This document shows positions 38,202-47,751 of a stretch of DNA of 64,000 bases, piece by piece. The position numbers and the translations under genes are program-made. The first letter of the stretch is position 1. Every line of letters starts with the position of its first letter. Source of the stretch: Aeromonas eucrenophila (GTDB lineage: Bacteria; Pseudomonadota; Gammaproteobacteria; Enterobacterales; Aeromonadaceae); the NCBI RefSeq assembly GCF_000819865.1, contig NZ_CDDF01000005.1:488206-552205 (forward strand), in the 5' to 3' direction. The notes under the pieces are model-generated. The model was not told the origin of the DNA, searched no databases, and saw nothing but the letters and a program-made list of their open reading frames with translations.

Positions 38202-40634
38202 TCAGAGGCTGTGCTCGGTGCGGGCGATGATGTCGTCCTGGGCATCCGGGGAGAGCGCGGTGAAGAAGGCGGAGTAACCCGCTACCCGTACCACCAGATC
38301 CCGGTACTTGTCCGGCTGCTCCTTGGCCGCCAGCAGGGTCTCTCGCGAGACGATGTTGTACTGCACGTGCCAGCCCTTGTGCACCTCGAAGAAGGTGCGC
38401 AGCAGGCTTATCAGCTTGGCCTTGTCCCGCGGGTTGTCGAGGCTCGCCGGGCTCAGCTTCTGGTTGAGCAGCACGCCGCCGAGGATAGCCTCGGTGGGCA
38501 ACTTGCCCAGCGAATTGAACACCGCCGTCGGCCCCAGACGATCGGATCCCGAGGCCGGGCTCGCCCCCTCTGCCAGCGGCGTCTTGGCGCGGCGGCCATC
38601 CGGGGTGGCCATGGTCGCCGCGCCGAAGGGCACGTTGGCGGAGATGGAGGAGGTGCCGGCGTAGTAGGTGCCGCCGATGGGGCCACGGCCGAAGCGGGTG
38701 TTGTGCAGCCCCTTGAGCTCATCTATGTAGCTCTGGTAGGCGCGTACCAGCAGCAGATCAACCTCGTCCAGATCGTTGCCGTATTTCGGCGCCGCGTTGG
38801 TGAGCCGTTGGCGCAGCAGTTCGCCAGGCAGCCCCGCGAAGTCCTGCTCCAGGGCCTCGGCCAACACGGCCTGATCGACCACTCCCTGCTCGAATACCAG
38901 CTGCTTGATGGCCGCCAGGCTGTTGCCGAGGTTCGCTATCCCCACCTGCAGGCCGGAGACCCAGTCATAGACGGCGCCCCCCTGCTTGACGGTCTTGCCG
39001 CGCTCGATGCAGTCATCCACGAGCGTGCTGCAGAGGATGTCGTGGGCCTGTTCCTCCAGTACCGTGTCCACCACGCAGTCGATCTCGATGGACTTGCGGG
39101 TGAAGTAGCGCACCTGCTCGTCCCAGCACGCCATCACCTCGTCGAAGCTGCCGAAGTTCCCCTCCCGCAGTGCCTGGAACTGGGACAGGAACACCTTGCC
39201 CGTGGTGGCGTCGCGGCCGCCGTCCAGGGCCGCCAGCAGGATGCGGGCGAAGTTGATGAAGCTCATGCCGGTGCAGCGGTAGCCCCACTTGCCGGGCACC
39301 GCGGTCTCGATGCAGCCGATGGCGGCGTAGTGGTGGGCGTCCTCCACGCTCACCCCGAGCTTGATGAACTCGGGGATGACGATCTCGTCGTTGTTGAAGG
39401 CGGGCATGCCGAAGCCGCAGCGGATCACCTGGATGCAGGCGTCGAGGAAGTCCTCGCTCATGCCCGCATGGTAGCGCACCGAGAGGTTCGGCTGGGTCGA
39501 GCGCAGCTGGCCGCAGGATTCCAGGATGGCGTAGGAGAGGCCGTTGACGGCGTCATGGGCCTGGCCGTTTCGCCAGTTCTGGCCGCCGATGGTGACGTTC
39601 TGATACAGCGGGCTACCGGCGGAGGCCTTGGAGTGGGTGCCGGAGCGGATCTTGTTCACCTCCAGCAGTTTCAGCCAGCAGGATTGCAGCAGCTCGAGGG
39701 CGCGGGCGCGGGGCAAGGATTCTGACAGCTCCACCTCCCGGCGATACCAGGGATAGAGGTACTGATCCATGCGACCAAACGACACCGAGTGGCCGTTGGA
39801 CTCGATCTGCAGGATGAGCTGGATGAAATAGCACAGTTGCAGCGCCTGCCAGAAGGTTTCCGGCGGCTGGTGGGCGATGCGGGCGCAGTTGGCGGCGATC
39901 TGCCGTAGTTCTTCGCGGCGCTCGGTGCGAGATTCGCTTCCCGCCATGTCGCGAGCCAGGGCGCCGTAGCGCTCGATATGTTCGCTCACCGCCTCCAATG
40001 TAATGGCCACGCCCTGCAGGAACTGCTCCTTCTGCAGATCTGCCCAGTCGGCGAGATCGAGCCGGCCACGACGCTCGCTCACGCGGGTCTGAAGGCCGGC
40101 CAGCCCCTTGCCGAGCAGCTCCTCGAAGTTGACCGCGAGGTGGGCATCCCCCGAGGTCATGTTGCCCTCGGCCTTGATGATGCCGCTCTCCAGCAGCGCC
40201 TTCTGTTCGTCGGTGAACATGCCAAAGCAGCGATCCTGCACCGTCTGGCCGCGCCAGAAGGGCGTCAGGGCGTGAATGGCCTGCTTGTCCGCCTCGCTCA
40301 CCGCAAAGCCGGCGCCGGGCCGCTCGGCCAGCTCGTCGATCTCTTTCTCAATCCAGCCCACGGTGTACTCGGGGAACAGCGGTGCGGAGCGCACCTGGCT
40401 CGCCTGGTTGCCGACGATGAGCTCGTCGTGCTTGATCCAGATGGTGCGTTCCTTGAGGTGATGGGCCAGGGCCAGGGCACGGCGCACCGGCAGCGGGCGG
40501 GCGAGGTGGGTCTGATAGGCCTCGGTATAGTGGCGGGCGCGCTCGGTGCAGACCGGCGGCTGGACTATGTGGATCAGGCTCTCCTTGTGGGCGCGGATCC
40601 GGGGGCTCAGGGTATTCAGGTCGAGCTGGGTCAT
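38202..40634 (-). CDS. ybiW: Glycyl radical enzyme YbiW (sugar-phosphate lyase)
   Basis: The 810 residues equal the length of E. coli YbiW and the sequence agrees almost throughout, for example CTERARHYTE, GRMDQYLYPW, LEVNKIRSG, HYAAIGCIETAV and RVAGYSAFFTALSPDAQDD. Gly786 in RVAGYS is the radical site and Cys in GCIE the thiyl site; GCxE rather than the CC pair of pyruvate formate-lyase marks an eliminase-type enzyme. YbiW was reported, as I recall it, to open 1,5-anhydroglucitol 6-phosphate to 1-deoxyfructose 6-phosphate. It works only without oxygen. It starts five bases after its activase gene, so they form an operon. Confidence 0.93.
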   Translation of the reverse strand: MTQLDLNTLSPRIRAHKESLIHIVQPPVCTERARHYTEAYQTHLARPLPVRRALALAHHLKERTIWIKHDELIVGNQASQVRSAPLFPEYTVGWIEKEIDELAERPGAGFAVSEADKQAIHALTPFWRGQTVQDRCFGMFTDEQKALLESGIIKAEGNMTSGDAHLAVNFEELLGKGLAGLQTRVSERRGRLDLADWADLQKEQFLQGVAITLEAVSEHIERYGALARDMAGSESRTERREELRQIAANCARIAHQPPETFWQALQLCYFIQLILQIESNGHSVSFGRMDQYLYPWYRREVELSESLPRARALELLQSCWLKLLEVNKIRSGTHSKASAGSPLYQNVTIGGQNWRNGQAHDAVNGLSYAILESCGQLRSTQPNLSVRYHAGMSEDFLDACIQVIRCGFGMPAFNNDEIVIPEFIKLGVSVEDAHHYAAIGCIETAVPGKWGYRCTGMSFINFARILLAALDGGRDATTGKVFLSQFQALREGNFGSFDEVMACWDEQVRYFTRKSIEIDCVVDTVLEEQAHDILCSTLVDDCIERGKTVKQGGAVYDWVSGLQVGIANLGNSLAAIKQLVFEQGVVDQAVLAEALEQDFAGLPGELLRQRLTNAAPKYGNDLDEVDLLLVRAYQSYIDELKGLHNTRFGRGPIGGTYYAGTSSISANVPFGAATMATPDGRRAKTPLAEGASPASGSDRLGPTAVFNSLGKLPTEAILGGVLLNQKLSPASLDNPRDKAKLISLLRTFFEVHKGWHVQYNIVSRETLLAAKEQPDKYRDLVVRVAGYSAFFTALSPDAQDDIIARTEHSL

Positions 40635-40638
40635 GATC

Positions 40639-41538
40639 TTATCCTCTGGTGATCGGGGTCAATCCGTGGCGTTGGGCGCAGTCATGGGCAAAGGCCAATA
40701 ACTCGGGGGCGTCGAGGGGCTGGTCCGGCGCCTCGTAGGGCAAGTCCAGCAGGGCGTACTTGCCCATGCCGAGGGTGTGGTAGGGCAGGAAGTGGATCTC
40801 CTCGACCCCGTCCAGGTCGGCCGCGGCCTCGACGATGGCCTTGATGGAATCCCGATCCGCGTTGAAGCCCGGGATGAGCGGCACCCGGATCTGAATGGGA
40901 ATGCCGCACCAGGCCAGGCGCTTGAGATTCGCCAGCACCTTGTCCGCCTTGCCGCGGGTCCACTCGAAGAAGCGGGCCTTGTCCACGTGCTTGAGATCCG
41001 CCAGCACCAGATCGAGGTGGGGCAGGCTCGGCTCTATCTGGTGCCAGGGCACGTGCAGGCAGCTCTCCACCGCGGTGTGCAGGCCCTCGGCCTTGCAGCG
41101 GGCCAGCAGCGTCGCCGCCAGTTCCGGCTGCATAAAGGGCTCGCCGCCGGAGAGGGTCACCCCGCCGCCACTGCGTTCGAAGAAGGGGCGATCCCGCAGG
41201 ATCAGGCCCATGAGTTCATCGACGGACTGCTCCTGACCGCACAGGGTCAGCGCCTCGCTCGGGCAGAGGTGGCGCAGCCCCTCCAGCTGGGGGCTGGTGA
41301 GACGACGGCGCTCGATCCGAAGGCGGTCTGCTTCCTTATGCAGGGCGGAGGGGCAGGCCTGCTGGCAGAGATCGCACCCCGCGAGGCAGCGCCTGGCATC
41401 GAACAGCAGCTCAGGCCTGGGGGACTGGCTCTCCGGGTTCTGACACCAGCGACAGGCCAGCGAGCAACCCTTGAAGAACACCAGGGTGCGGATACCGGGG
41501 CCATCGTGAGTCGAGTAACGTTGCAGGTCGAAAATCAT
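40639..41538 (-). CDS. ybiY: Glycyl radical enzyme activase YbiY (radical SAM)
   Basis: The 299-residue radical SAM enzyme cleaves S-adenosylmethionine to place the glycyl radical on YbiW. CSLACRWC holds Cys25, Cys29 and Cys32 for the [4Fe-4S] cluster. A ferredoxin-like insert follows with Cys51, Cys55, Cys58, Cys62 and Cys92 ([16 protein letters not shown]). [13 protein letters not shown] is the SAM-binding GGE motif. The start [18 protein letters not shown] is standard for the family. It heads the minus-strand operon. Confidence 0.92.
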   Translation of the reverse strand: MIFDLQRYSTHDGPGIRTLVFFKGCSLACRWCQNPESQSPRPELLFDARRCLAGCDLCQQACPSALHKEADRLRIERRRLTSPQLEGLRHLCPSEALTLCGQEQSVDELMGLILRDRPFFERSGGGVTLSGGEPFMQPELAATLLARCKAEGLHTAVESCLHVPWHQIEPSLPHLDLVLADLKHVDKARFFEWTRGKADKVLANLKRLAWCGIPIQIRVPLIPGFNADRDSIKAIVEAAADLDGVEEIHFLPYHTLGMGKYALLDLPYEAPDQPLDAPELLAFAHDCAQRHGLTPITRG

Positions 41539-41668
41539 GCGGCCTCTTCAGCGTGGTAAAGGTGCGGATCCGAGGGTGGGCACACAGCGCATTGGGTTGT
41601 GCTGGTCGCGCAGATGTCACCCTAAATCATTTGATCGACATCTTATTTGCTTTCGTTCGTAAGTTGAT

Positions 41669-41711
41669 TTGATTTTGATCAAGAGTTTGGGGGATAGGTT
41701 GTCGTTAGAAT
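41669..41711 (+). promoter_or_regulatory. FNR box and -10 for the aldolase gene
   Basis: TTGATTTTGATCAA (41669-41682) is a perfect FNR palindrome, TTGAT-N4-ATCAA. Its centre lies about 41-42 bases before the start expected from the -10 TAGAAT at 41706-41711, the classic activating position. The site is in the divergent region between ybiY and the aldolase, so it may also affect ybiYW. It suggests induction without oxygen. Confidence 0.8.
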
Positions 41712-41745
41712 GGCGACAGCTTGAACATCTCATTAGGAGTCAGAC

Positions 41746-42396
41746 ATGGAGCTTTATCTCGATACCGCCGATGTGGCCGCGGTGCGCCGCTGGTCCAGAG
41801 TTCTGCCGCTGGCGGGAGTCACCACCAATCCGAGCATTGCCGCCGCCGGGGGCCAGCCCCTGGCCAGCCTGCTGCCTGCCTTGCGGGAGGTACTGGGGCC
41901 AAAGGCGCGGCTGTTTGCCCAGGTGATGGCAAAGACGGAGGCGGGGATGGTGCGAGAGGCGTTGGCCTTGCGCGAGCTGGACCCGGATCTGGTGATCAAG
42001 ATACCCGTGTGCGGGGAGGGGCTGGCGGCCATCAAGACGCTGACGACGGAGGGGGTGCCGACGCTGGGAACGGCAGTCTATACGCCTCTGCAAGGTTGGT
42101 TGGCCGCCCTGGCGGGGGCCGAATATGTGGCGCCCTATGTCAACCGGCTCGATGCTCAGGGCGGTGACGGCATCAAGGCCGTGCAGGAGTTACAGCAACT
42201 GCTGGCGCTGCATGTGCCGGGCAGCAAGGTGTTGGCGGCCTCTTTTAGAACCCCGCGTCAGGCGCTGGATTGCCTGCTGGCGGGCTGCCAGTCCATCACC
42301 CTGCCGCTCGATGTGGCCGAGCAGCTGCTCAATGTGCCGGCGGTGGATGCGGCGCTTGCCAGGTTCGACCAGGATTGGCAGCGGGCCTTCGGCTAG
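41746..42396 (+). CDS. fsa: Fructose-6-phosphate aldolase (FSA/TalC-type transaldolase family)
   Basis: The 216-residue class I aldolase has the Schiff-base lysine Lys85 in LVIKIPV, and [36 protein letters not shown] motifs. FSA enzymes cleave fructose 6-phosphate or, more fittingly, 1-deoxyfructose 6-phosphate into glyceraldehyde 3-phosphate and hydroxyacetone. That is the next step after YbiW. TAGGAG sits six bases before the ATG. It is divergent from ybiYW with a 207-base shared control region. It may also be called fsaA or talC. Confidence 0.9.
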   Translation: MELYLDTADVAAVRRWSRVLPLAGVTTNPSIAAAGGQPLASLLPALREVLGPKARLFAQVMAKTEAGMVREALALRELDPDLVIKIPVCGEGLAAIKTLTTEGVPTLGTAVYTPLQGWLAALAGAEYVAPYVNRLDAQGGDGIKAVQELQQLLALHVPGSKVLAASFRTPRQALDCLLAGCQSITLPLDVAEQLLNVPAVDAALARFDQDWQRAFG

Positions 42397-42464
42397 GGTC
42401 GGGGCAGGGGGCACTACACTCTGGGGAGGCCCGGCATCCCGGGCCCTCTGGCAGGAGGTTCCCC

Positions 42465-42653
42465 ATGAGCGATCACAGTCTGTTGCCCCAGGGCGAGGAT
42501 CTGCGCCGCGCGGTGCGCTGGCTCGGTGAGCATCAGCAGCACGACTTGCGGGCCATCGAGGAGGCCAGCCAGCGTTTTTGCCTGTCCCCCCTGGATGAGG
42601 AGTTCCTCATCCGCTACTGCCGCGAGCAGCGGCCCGAGTTTCGCGATCGCTAG
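42465..42653 (+). CDS. Small conserved-looking protein of unknown function
   Basis: A 62-residue charged protein, MSDHSLLPQGEDLRRAVRWL..., with a helical look (RRAVRWLGEHQQHDLRAIEEASQRFCLSPLDEEFLIRYCREQ). GCAGGAGG lies six bases before the ATG, a strong translation signal. It follows the aldolase by 68 bases, past a GC-rich hairpin, and its TAG overlaps by four bases the stop of the convergent phosphodiesterase. I do not recognise the family. Confidence 0.62.
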   Translation: MSDHSLLPQGEDLRRAVRWLGEHQQHDLRAIEEASQRFCLSPLDEEFLIRYCREQRPEFRDR

Positions 42654-43846
42654 ACGAAGTTCGCGAGGTTGATGTCAAACTCCTTGGGATCCACTGTGCA
42701 TTCGATGGATTCCTGCACCCCGCTCCTGGCGAGATCCAGCCACTGTACCTCGAGGTAGTGACGCTGGCCGGTGTGATAGATCACCTTCACCACCGGCTTG
42801 AGCGGCTCCTGGGGATTGCGCTGCATGACGATGGCAAGGCGCTGGTTGGACAGTTGCACCAGGGTGCCGACCGGATAGACCCCCATGCACTTGATGAAGC
42901 GGGTGACCAGCTCCCGATCGAAGTGGTGATCGGCCCCCTTGAGCAGGATCCGGAACGCCTGGGTCGGCTGCATGCCCTGCTTGTAGACCCTGTCAGCCGT
43001 CACGGCATCGTAGACATCGACGATGCCGCTCATGCGGGTGTAGAGGGAGAGCTGGGGCCCCTTCAGCCGGCGGGGGTAGCCGCTGCCATCGAGCCGCTCG
43101 TGGTGATTGGCCGCCACCTCCAGCATGATGGGGGTGATGCCGGCCGTCGCCAGCAGAATGTCGTGGCTGTGCACCACGTGCAGGCGCATCACGCCAAACT
43201 CCTCGTCGGTCAGTTTGCCCGGTTTGTTGAGCACCTCGTCCGGGGTCATGATCTTGCCCACGTCGTGCAGCAGCCCCCCCAGGGTCAGCTCCTTGAGCAC
43301 GCCGCGCTCCAGCCCCAGATAGCGGCCGAAGTTGGCCAAGAGGATGGCCACGTTCATGGAGTGCTCCATCAGGTAGGCATCCTTGGCCCGGATCCGGGCG
43401 AGGCAAAGCATGGCATCGCCGTGGCTGAACATGGTGTCCACCATCTCCTCGGCGACCGCAGCGAGCGGCGTGATGTCGATGGGTTCCCCCGCCTTGAGCT
43501 GGCGGATGAACTTGCCCTGCAGCTCGCGCGCCTCCTGATACAGCCGGCGGATCTTGAGCTCGCGCCCCTCGCCGTTGGCACTGCCACCGGGACGGGGCGT
43601 GCTGGCAGAGGGGTCGTCAGGCTGGGGGGAGGTGGCCGGCTCGCGCCCGGCCAGCTTGCTGCGGGAGAGATCCACCTGCACGGCGCTGACCCCGCGCAGG
43701 ATCAGAGCCTCGATCTGCTTGGGGTTGGTGACCAGTCCTGTCTGGGCAATTTCCATGGCGCCGGTCTGGCGGGTGATGGCAACCACATACATGCCAGATT
43801 GCAGTTGGTTGACGGGGATGACGGGATGAGGCGTGCTCGACTTCAT
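42650..43846 (-). CDS. HD-GYP cyclic-di-GMP phosphodiesterase with DUF3391 domain
   Basis: The 398-residue cytoplasmic enzyme hydrolyses cyclic di-GMP, lowering biofilm formation and promoting motility. The N-terminal DUF3391 region (about 1-130) contains VNQLQSGMYVVAI. The HD-GYP domain (about 150-340) has HSMNVAIL, LLHDVGKI (HD near 193) and HHERLDGSGYP (GYP near 257). The ATG MKSSTPHPVIPV has AGGA seven bases upstream; longer frames run into the intergenic region. Convergent with the small gene downstream. Confidence 0.92.
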   Translation of the reverse strand: MKSSTPHPVIPVNQLQSGMYVVAITRQTGAMEIAQTGLVTNPKQIEALILRGVSAVQVDLSRSKLAGREPATSPQPDDPSASTPRPGGSANGEGRELKIRRLYQEARELQGKFIRQLKAGEPIDITPLAAVAEEMVDTMFSHGDAMLCLARIRAKDAYLMEHSMNVAILLANFGRYLGLERGVLKELTLGGLLHDVGKIMTPDEVLNKPGKLTDEEFGVMRLHVVHSHDILLATAGITPIMLEVAANHHERLDGSGYPRRLKGPQLSLYTRMSGIVDVYDAVTADRVYKQGMQPTQAFRILLKGADHHFDRELVTRFIKCMGVYPVGTLVQLSNQRLAIVMQRNPQEPLKPVVKVIYHTGQRHYLEVQWLDLARSGVQESIECTVDPKEFDINLANFV

Positions 43847-44152
43847 ACGGCTTCCTGACATTATTATGCGTAACGGGCGCGTGATCGAGCAATCTACCAC
43901 GACACTATTGAGTCTGTGCCTGTTTGTGTGGTTTTTGTCATCGAAACCAGCTTGTATCGCTATGTAACACCAAGATTGAGGCATTGGGGGGCGGCTTTCA
44001 AGCACCGTCTTCGGACCGACCTCACCTGGGCCGGTGCAGGCGCTTGTCGTGCATCTGATCATCCCGTGACCCCGATCCTTGCTTAGTGCTGGCGTTGTCT
44101 GGCCCGGCCGATATAATGACGCCCCTTTATTGATGGACTCCGAGGTTTGTGC
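43847..44152. other. Intergenic region between the phosphodiesterase and rsuA
   Basis: About 306 bases holding the divergent promoters. A TATAAT at 44112-44117 would suit as the -10 of rsuA, but no good -35 sits 16-18 bases before it. No gene or RNA is evident. Confidence 0.4.
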
Positions 44153-44845
44153 ATGCGGCTCGATAAGTTTCTTTGCGATTGCTCCGATTTGACCCGTTCC
44201 CAGGCGGGCAAGCTGATCCGTCAGGGTGAGGTGATGGTGGACGGGATCCTGGTCAAGCAGCCCGCCTTTCACATCAACGAGCAGAGCCAGATCGAGTTCG
44301 ATGGTGTCATGCTCTCGCTGGATCAACGCAACCGCTACTTCATGCTGCACAAACCGGAAGGCTACGTCTGCTCTAACGAGGATCCGGATCACGCCACCGT
44401 CTTCCAGCTGCTGGATGAGCCCGCCATGGGCAAGCTGCACGTGGTGGGTCGGCTCGATCTCGACACCACCGGGTTGGTGCTGATCACCGATGACGGCCAG
44501 TGGTCCCATCGCATCACCTCGCCACGCCACGAGTGCGCCAAGACCTATCACGTCTGGCTGGCCGATCCCGTGAGCGAGGATGCCATCTCCCTGTTTGCCG
44601 ACGGTGTCTTCCTGCGCAACGAGGAAGACAAGACCCGCCCTGCGCAGCTGGAACTGCTGGGGGAGTGCGAGGCACTGCTGACCATTCACGAGGGCAAGTA
44701 TCATCAGGTGAAGCGGATGTTCGCCGCCATCGGCAACAAGGTGGTGGGGCTGCATCGGGAGCAGATCGGAGAGCTGGTGCTGGATGAGGAACTGGCGCCG
44801 GGTGAATATCGTGAGCTGACCGACGCCGAGATTGCCCTGTTCTGA
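44153..44845 (+). CDS. rsuA: 16S rRNA pseudouridine(516) synthase
   Basis: The 230-residue enzyme isomerises U516 of 16S rRNA. It has an N-terminal S4 RNA-binding domain (MRLDKFLCDCSDLTRSQAGKLIRQGEVMVDG) and a pseudouridine synthase domain with the catalytic aspartate in GRLDLDTTGLVLITDDGQWSHRITSPRHECAKTY. Matching blocks to E. coli RsuA continue in YHQVKRMFAAIGNKVV and APGEYREL. The ATG follows CGAGG. Confidence 0.95.
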   Translation: MRLDKFLCDCSDLTRSQAGKLIRQGEVMVDGILVKQPAFHINEQSQIEFDGVMLSLDQRNRYFMLHKPEGYVCSNEDPDHATVFQLLDEPAMGKLHVVGRLDLDTTGLVLITDDGQWSHRITSPRHECAKTYHVWLADPVSEDAISLFADGVFLRNEEDKTRPAQLELLGECEALLTIHEGKYHQVKRMFAAIGNKVVGLHREQIGELVLDEELAPGEYRELTDAEIALF

Positions 44846-44918
44846 TCGCCCTATGGGGCAACGAAAGTCCGGTTTCGCAGGGATGTGACCGCGCCTATGT
44901 CCCTGGGTTGAGGCGAAT

Positions 44919-44952
44919 CGAACCTGCAGGATCCCGTGAACGTGCAGGTTCG
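44919..44952. repeat. Inverted repeat downstream of rsuA
   Basis: CGAACCTGCA and TGCAGGTTCG form a perfect ten-pair stem with a 14-base loop. No T tract follows, so termination is uncertain. Confidence 0.55.
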
Positions 44953-44985
44953 CATGGTTAAGCGGCTTAGGCCGAGAGCATCAAC

Positions 44986-45005
44986 ACCCGGCGTCAACGC
45001 CGGGT
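44986..45005. terminator. Possible terminator of the minus-strand transporter gene
   Basis: ACCCGGCGT and ACGCCGGGT pair with a two-base centre just beyond the transporter's stop. Only GTTGATG follows on that strand, so it is a weak candidate. Confidence 0.45.
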
Positions 45006-45009
45006 CGCC

Positions 45010-45921
45010 TTATCCCGCCCCCAGCACCAGGGCCGTGCCCAGGGTCGCCAGCAGGGCGCCAGCCCAGGCGGGCAGGGCGGGGCGCACTCCCGAATGCCAC
45101 CACAGCAGGGGCAGCAGTATGACCGGGGTAGTGGAGGAGAGGATCGCCACCATGCCCACATCCCCCTGACGCAATGCCACCAGAATGAGCGTCATCCCGA
45201 GGGCCATCGCCAGGAAGCCGTTGATCCCTATCATGCCGAGCACCCGCCGATTGATGGGATTCTGTGGCATGGCCAGCGGCACCCGCAGCAGCCGCAACAC
45301 AGAGTGCGCCAACAGGGCGCTGCCCATGCGAATGCCGGAGGCGCTCACCGCGTCCACCTCGCCACTCATCATCACCGGCTTGGCGATGATGGCCCCCAGG
45401 CTCTGACACAGGGCCGCGGTCAGCCCCAGCCCTATGCCGATGGCCAGATGGCCGCGTACCTGCTCCCACTCGTTGTGCTGCTGAGACTGCTGCGAGTTGC
45501 CGCGTCGCCCGAACAGGATGGCGAGCATGACCCCGGCCAGCACCAGCAAAGCCCCCACCAGCCGCCAGCCATCGAGCCGCTCGCCAAACAGCCAGAGGCC
45601 GAGCAGGGCGGAGAAGAGGGCGTGGCAGGAGAACAGTAAACCGCTGCGACGGGGTCCCAGCCGGTTCATGCAGGCGAAGAGGGCGGTGTCGCCGACGAAG
45701 ATGCCGATGAGCCCGGACAGGGCCAGCAGGGGCAGGGCGCTCTCGGTGAGGGTCTGCCAGCCACCGGTGACCAGGCTGGCACTGCCCAGCATCAGGCTGA
45801 CCAGGAACATCCGCCAGCGGCTGTAGGCGAAGGCCCCCAGATGGCGGGCCGGTTTGACGGAAATCAGGGCGGCAATCGCCCATAAACTGGCCGCTGCCAG
45901 CGCCAGCCACTCGTACCCCAT
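45010..45921 (-). CDS. DMT-superfamily (EamA) transporter
   Basis: The 303-residue protein starts MGYEWLALAAASLWAIAALISVKPARHLGAF and has about ten membrane segments in two EamA halves (GIFVGDTALFACMNRLGPRRSGLLFSCHALFSALL; DVGMVAILSSTTPVILLPLLW). The hydrophilic loop in the middle (RRGNSQQSQQHNEWEQVRG) separates the halves. Substrate not evident; a small-metabolite exporter is likely. The ATG has TAGGAG about six bases upstream. Confidence 0.8.
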   Translation of the reverse strand: MGYEWLALAAASLWAIAALISVKPARHLGAFAYSRWRMFLVSLMLGSASLVTGGWQTLTESALPLLALSGLIGIFVGDTALFACMNRLGPRRSGLLFSCHALFSALLGLWLFGERLDGWRLVGALLVLAGVMLAILFGRRGNSQQSQQHNEWEQVRGHLAIGIGLGLTAALCQSLGAIIAKPVMMSGEVDAVSASGIRMGSALLAHSVLRLLRVPLAMPQNPINRRVLGMIGINGFLAMALGMTLILVALRQGDVGMVAILSSTTPVILLPLLWWHSGVRPALPAWAGALLATLGTALVLGAG

Positions 45922-46088
45922 AAAAACTCCTAAAAAAAACTCCCGAAGGACTCCATCTATCGGGCAAGCCCGATACAATACGGGCCGTCTTCGGGGATAA
46001 CAAGCGCGGCATCATGCATTCTCACCCGGGCGCGCCGCCGGCCTTCCCCCTTATTTGCAGTCAAAAAGAATTGAATGAGGTTTATGTC

Positions 46089-47741
46089 ATGGTTCACCGT
46101 CCGGCAGTTCACTGCTCCCTCCACCGGCCAGTCCGTCGCTGGCTCCCTTCCGTGCTGCTGGGTCTGATGCTGGCGCCGCCCTTGCAGGCCACCACTGTGG
46201 TGCAACAGCCTACGCTGTCGGACAGGCAGACCCTGGTCAAGGGCAACGGCGCCGAGCCGGAATCCCTGGATCCGGCCCAGATCCGCACCGGTTTTCCGGG
46301 AGAGGTGGTGCTGGTGGATCTGTTCGAGGGGCTGGTGAGCGAGGATGGGCAGGGCAAGATAGTACCGGCTCAGGCCCAGCGCTGGGAGACCAGCGAGGAT
46401 GGGCTGGTGTGGCGCTTCTTCCTGCGCCCGCAGCTCAAGTGGTCAAACGGCGAGCCGCTGGTGGCACAGGATTTTGTCTACGCCTGGCGGCGTCTGCTGG
46501 ATCCGGCCCAGGCCTCGCCGTCCGCCGGCCTGCTGTTGGCCACCGGCATCAACAATGCCCAGTCTATCTATGCCGGCGCCCTCGATCTCGGGGCGCTGGG
46601 GGTCGAGGCCGAGAGCGATCAGATCCTCAAGGTGACCCTGGAGCGGCCCGTGCCCTACTTCCTGCAACTCATCAGCCAGCGCCCCTTCGTGCCGGTCAAT
46701 GCCAAGGCGGTGGCCCAGTTTGGCAAGCAGTGGACCCAACCCGGCAAGCTGGTCAGTAATGGCGCTTACAAGCTGGTGAACTGGGTGCCGAACGAGCGTA
46801 TCGAGGCGGAGCGCAACGCCCAGTACTGGGACGATGCCCACTCCCGCATCCAGCGAGTGACCTATCTGCCGCTCGCCTCCCAGCATGCGGAGCGGCTGCG
46901 CTACGAGGCGGGGGAGATCCAGCTCACCAACAAGGTGGCGCTGGAGTATTACCAGAAAACCATGCAGGAGACCCCCGAGCGGATCTGGGGCTTGCCGCTG
47001 CTCGGCACCTATCTCTATACCTTCAACCTGCGCCGGCCCGAACTGCAGGATGTGCGGGTGCGTCAGGCGCTTTCCATGGCCATCGATCGCCACCTGCTGA
47101 CCGAGAAGGTCAGTGGCCAGGGAGAGCCGCCGGCCTGGTCCCTGTTGCCCGCCATGCCGGGTTATGAGGAGCTCGACACCGGGTTGTCCTTGCTGGATCA
47201 ACCGACTCGGCTGGCCAAGGCGAGCGCCTTGCTGAACGAGGCCGGCTACAACAGCGCCCATCCCCTCAAGCTGACGCTGACCTACAACACCTCGGAGAAC
47301 CACAAGAAGCTGGCGCTGGCGGTGGCGGCCATGTGGAAGCCGCTGGGAGTGATGGTGGAGCTCAACAACATGGAATGGAACGCCTACCAGGTGGCGAAAG
47401 ACAGCGGAGATTTCATGCTGGCCCGCTCGTTTTTGTTTGGTGATTATGTTGAGCCTTCCTCCATGCTCAACAGTTTCCGCTGCCAGGATCCCCAGAACGA
47501 GAGCGGCTACTGCAATCCGGCCTTCGATGGGCTGTTGCAGCAAGCGGCGGATACCCTGAACGACACCACCCGGACCGGGCTCTACCACCAGGCCGAGCAG
47601 TTGCTGATGGACGAGGTACCGGCCATTCCGGTTTATCACTACAACCAGATGCGGCTGGTGGATCCCACCCTGCGCGGCCTGCCCAGCCGCAACCTGAAGG
47701 GCGCGATCGCCACCAAGGATCTCTATTTCAGTCAGCCATGA
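46089..47741 (+). CDS. Oligopeptide-binding protein (OppA/MppA family)
   Basis: The 550-residue periplasmic binding protein has a signal peptide (about 1-35, ending near PPLQATT) and the family-5 pattern GNGAEPESLDPAQIRT, WSNGEPLVAQDFVYAWRRLLDPA, NGAYKLVNWVPNERI, DVRVRQALSMAIDR and PAIPVYHYNQMRLVDP. It delivers peptides to an ABC importer; MppA-type members bind murein tripeptide. No permease genes are next to it. The ATG at MVHRPAVH begins the signal peptide; longer frames add a Pro-rich leader. The next gene begins ten bases after its stop. Confidence 0.88.
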   Translation: MVHRPAVHCSLHRPVRRWLPSVLLGLMLAPPLQATTVVQQPTLSDRQTLVKGNGAEPESLDPAQIRTGFPGEVVLVDLFEGLVSEDGQGKIVPAQAQRWETSEDGLVWRFFLRPQLKWSNGEPLVAQDFVYAWRRLLDPAQASPSAGLLLATGINNAQSIYAGALDLGALGVEAESDQILKVTLERPVPYFLQLISQRPFVPVNAKAVAQFGKQWTQPGKLVSNGAYKLVNWVPNERIEAERNAQYWDDAHSRIQRVTYLPLASQHAERLRYEAGEIQLTNKVALEYYQKTMQETPERIWGLPLLGTYLYTFNLRRPELQDVRVRQALSMAIDRHLLTEKVSGQGEPPAWSLLPAMPGYEELDTGLSLLDQPTRLAKASALLNEAGYNSAHPLKLTLTYNTSENHKKLALAVAAMWKPLGVMVELNNMEWNAYQVAKDSGDFMLARSFLFGDYVEPSSMLNSFRCQDPQNESGYCNPAFDGLLQQAADTLNDTTRTGLYHQAEQLLMDEVPAIPVYHYNQMRLVDPTLRGLPSRNLKGAIATKDLYFSQP

Positions 47742-47751
47742 GGAAAGCGGG

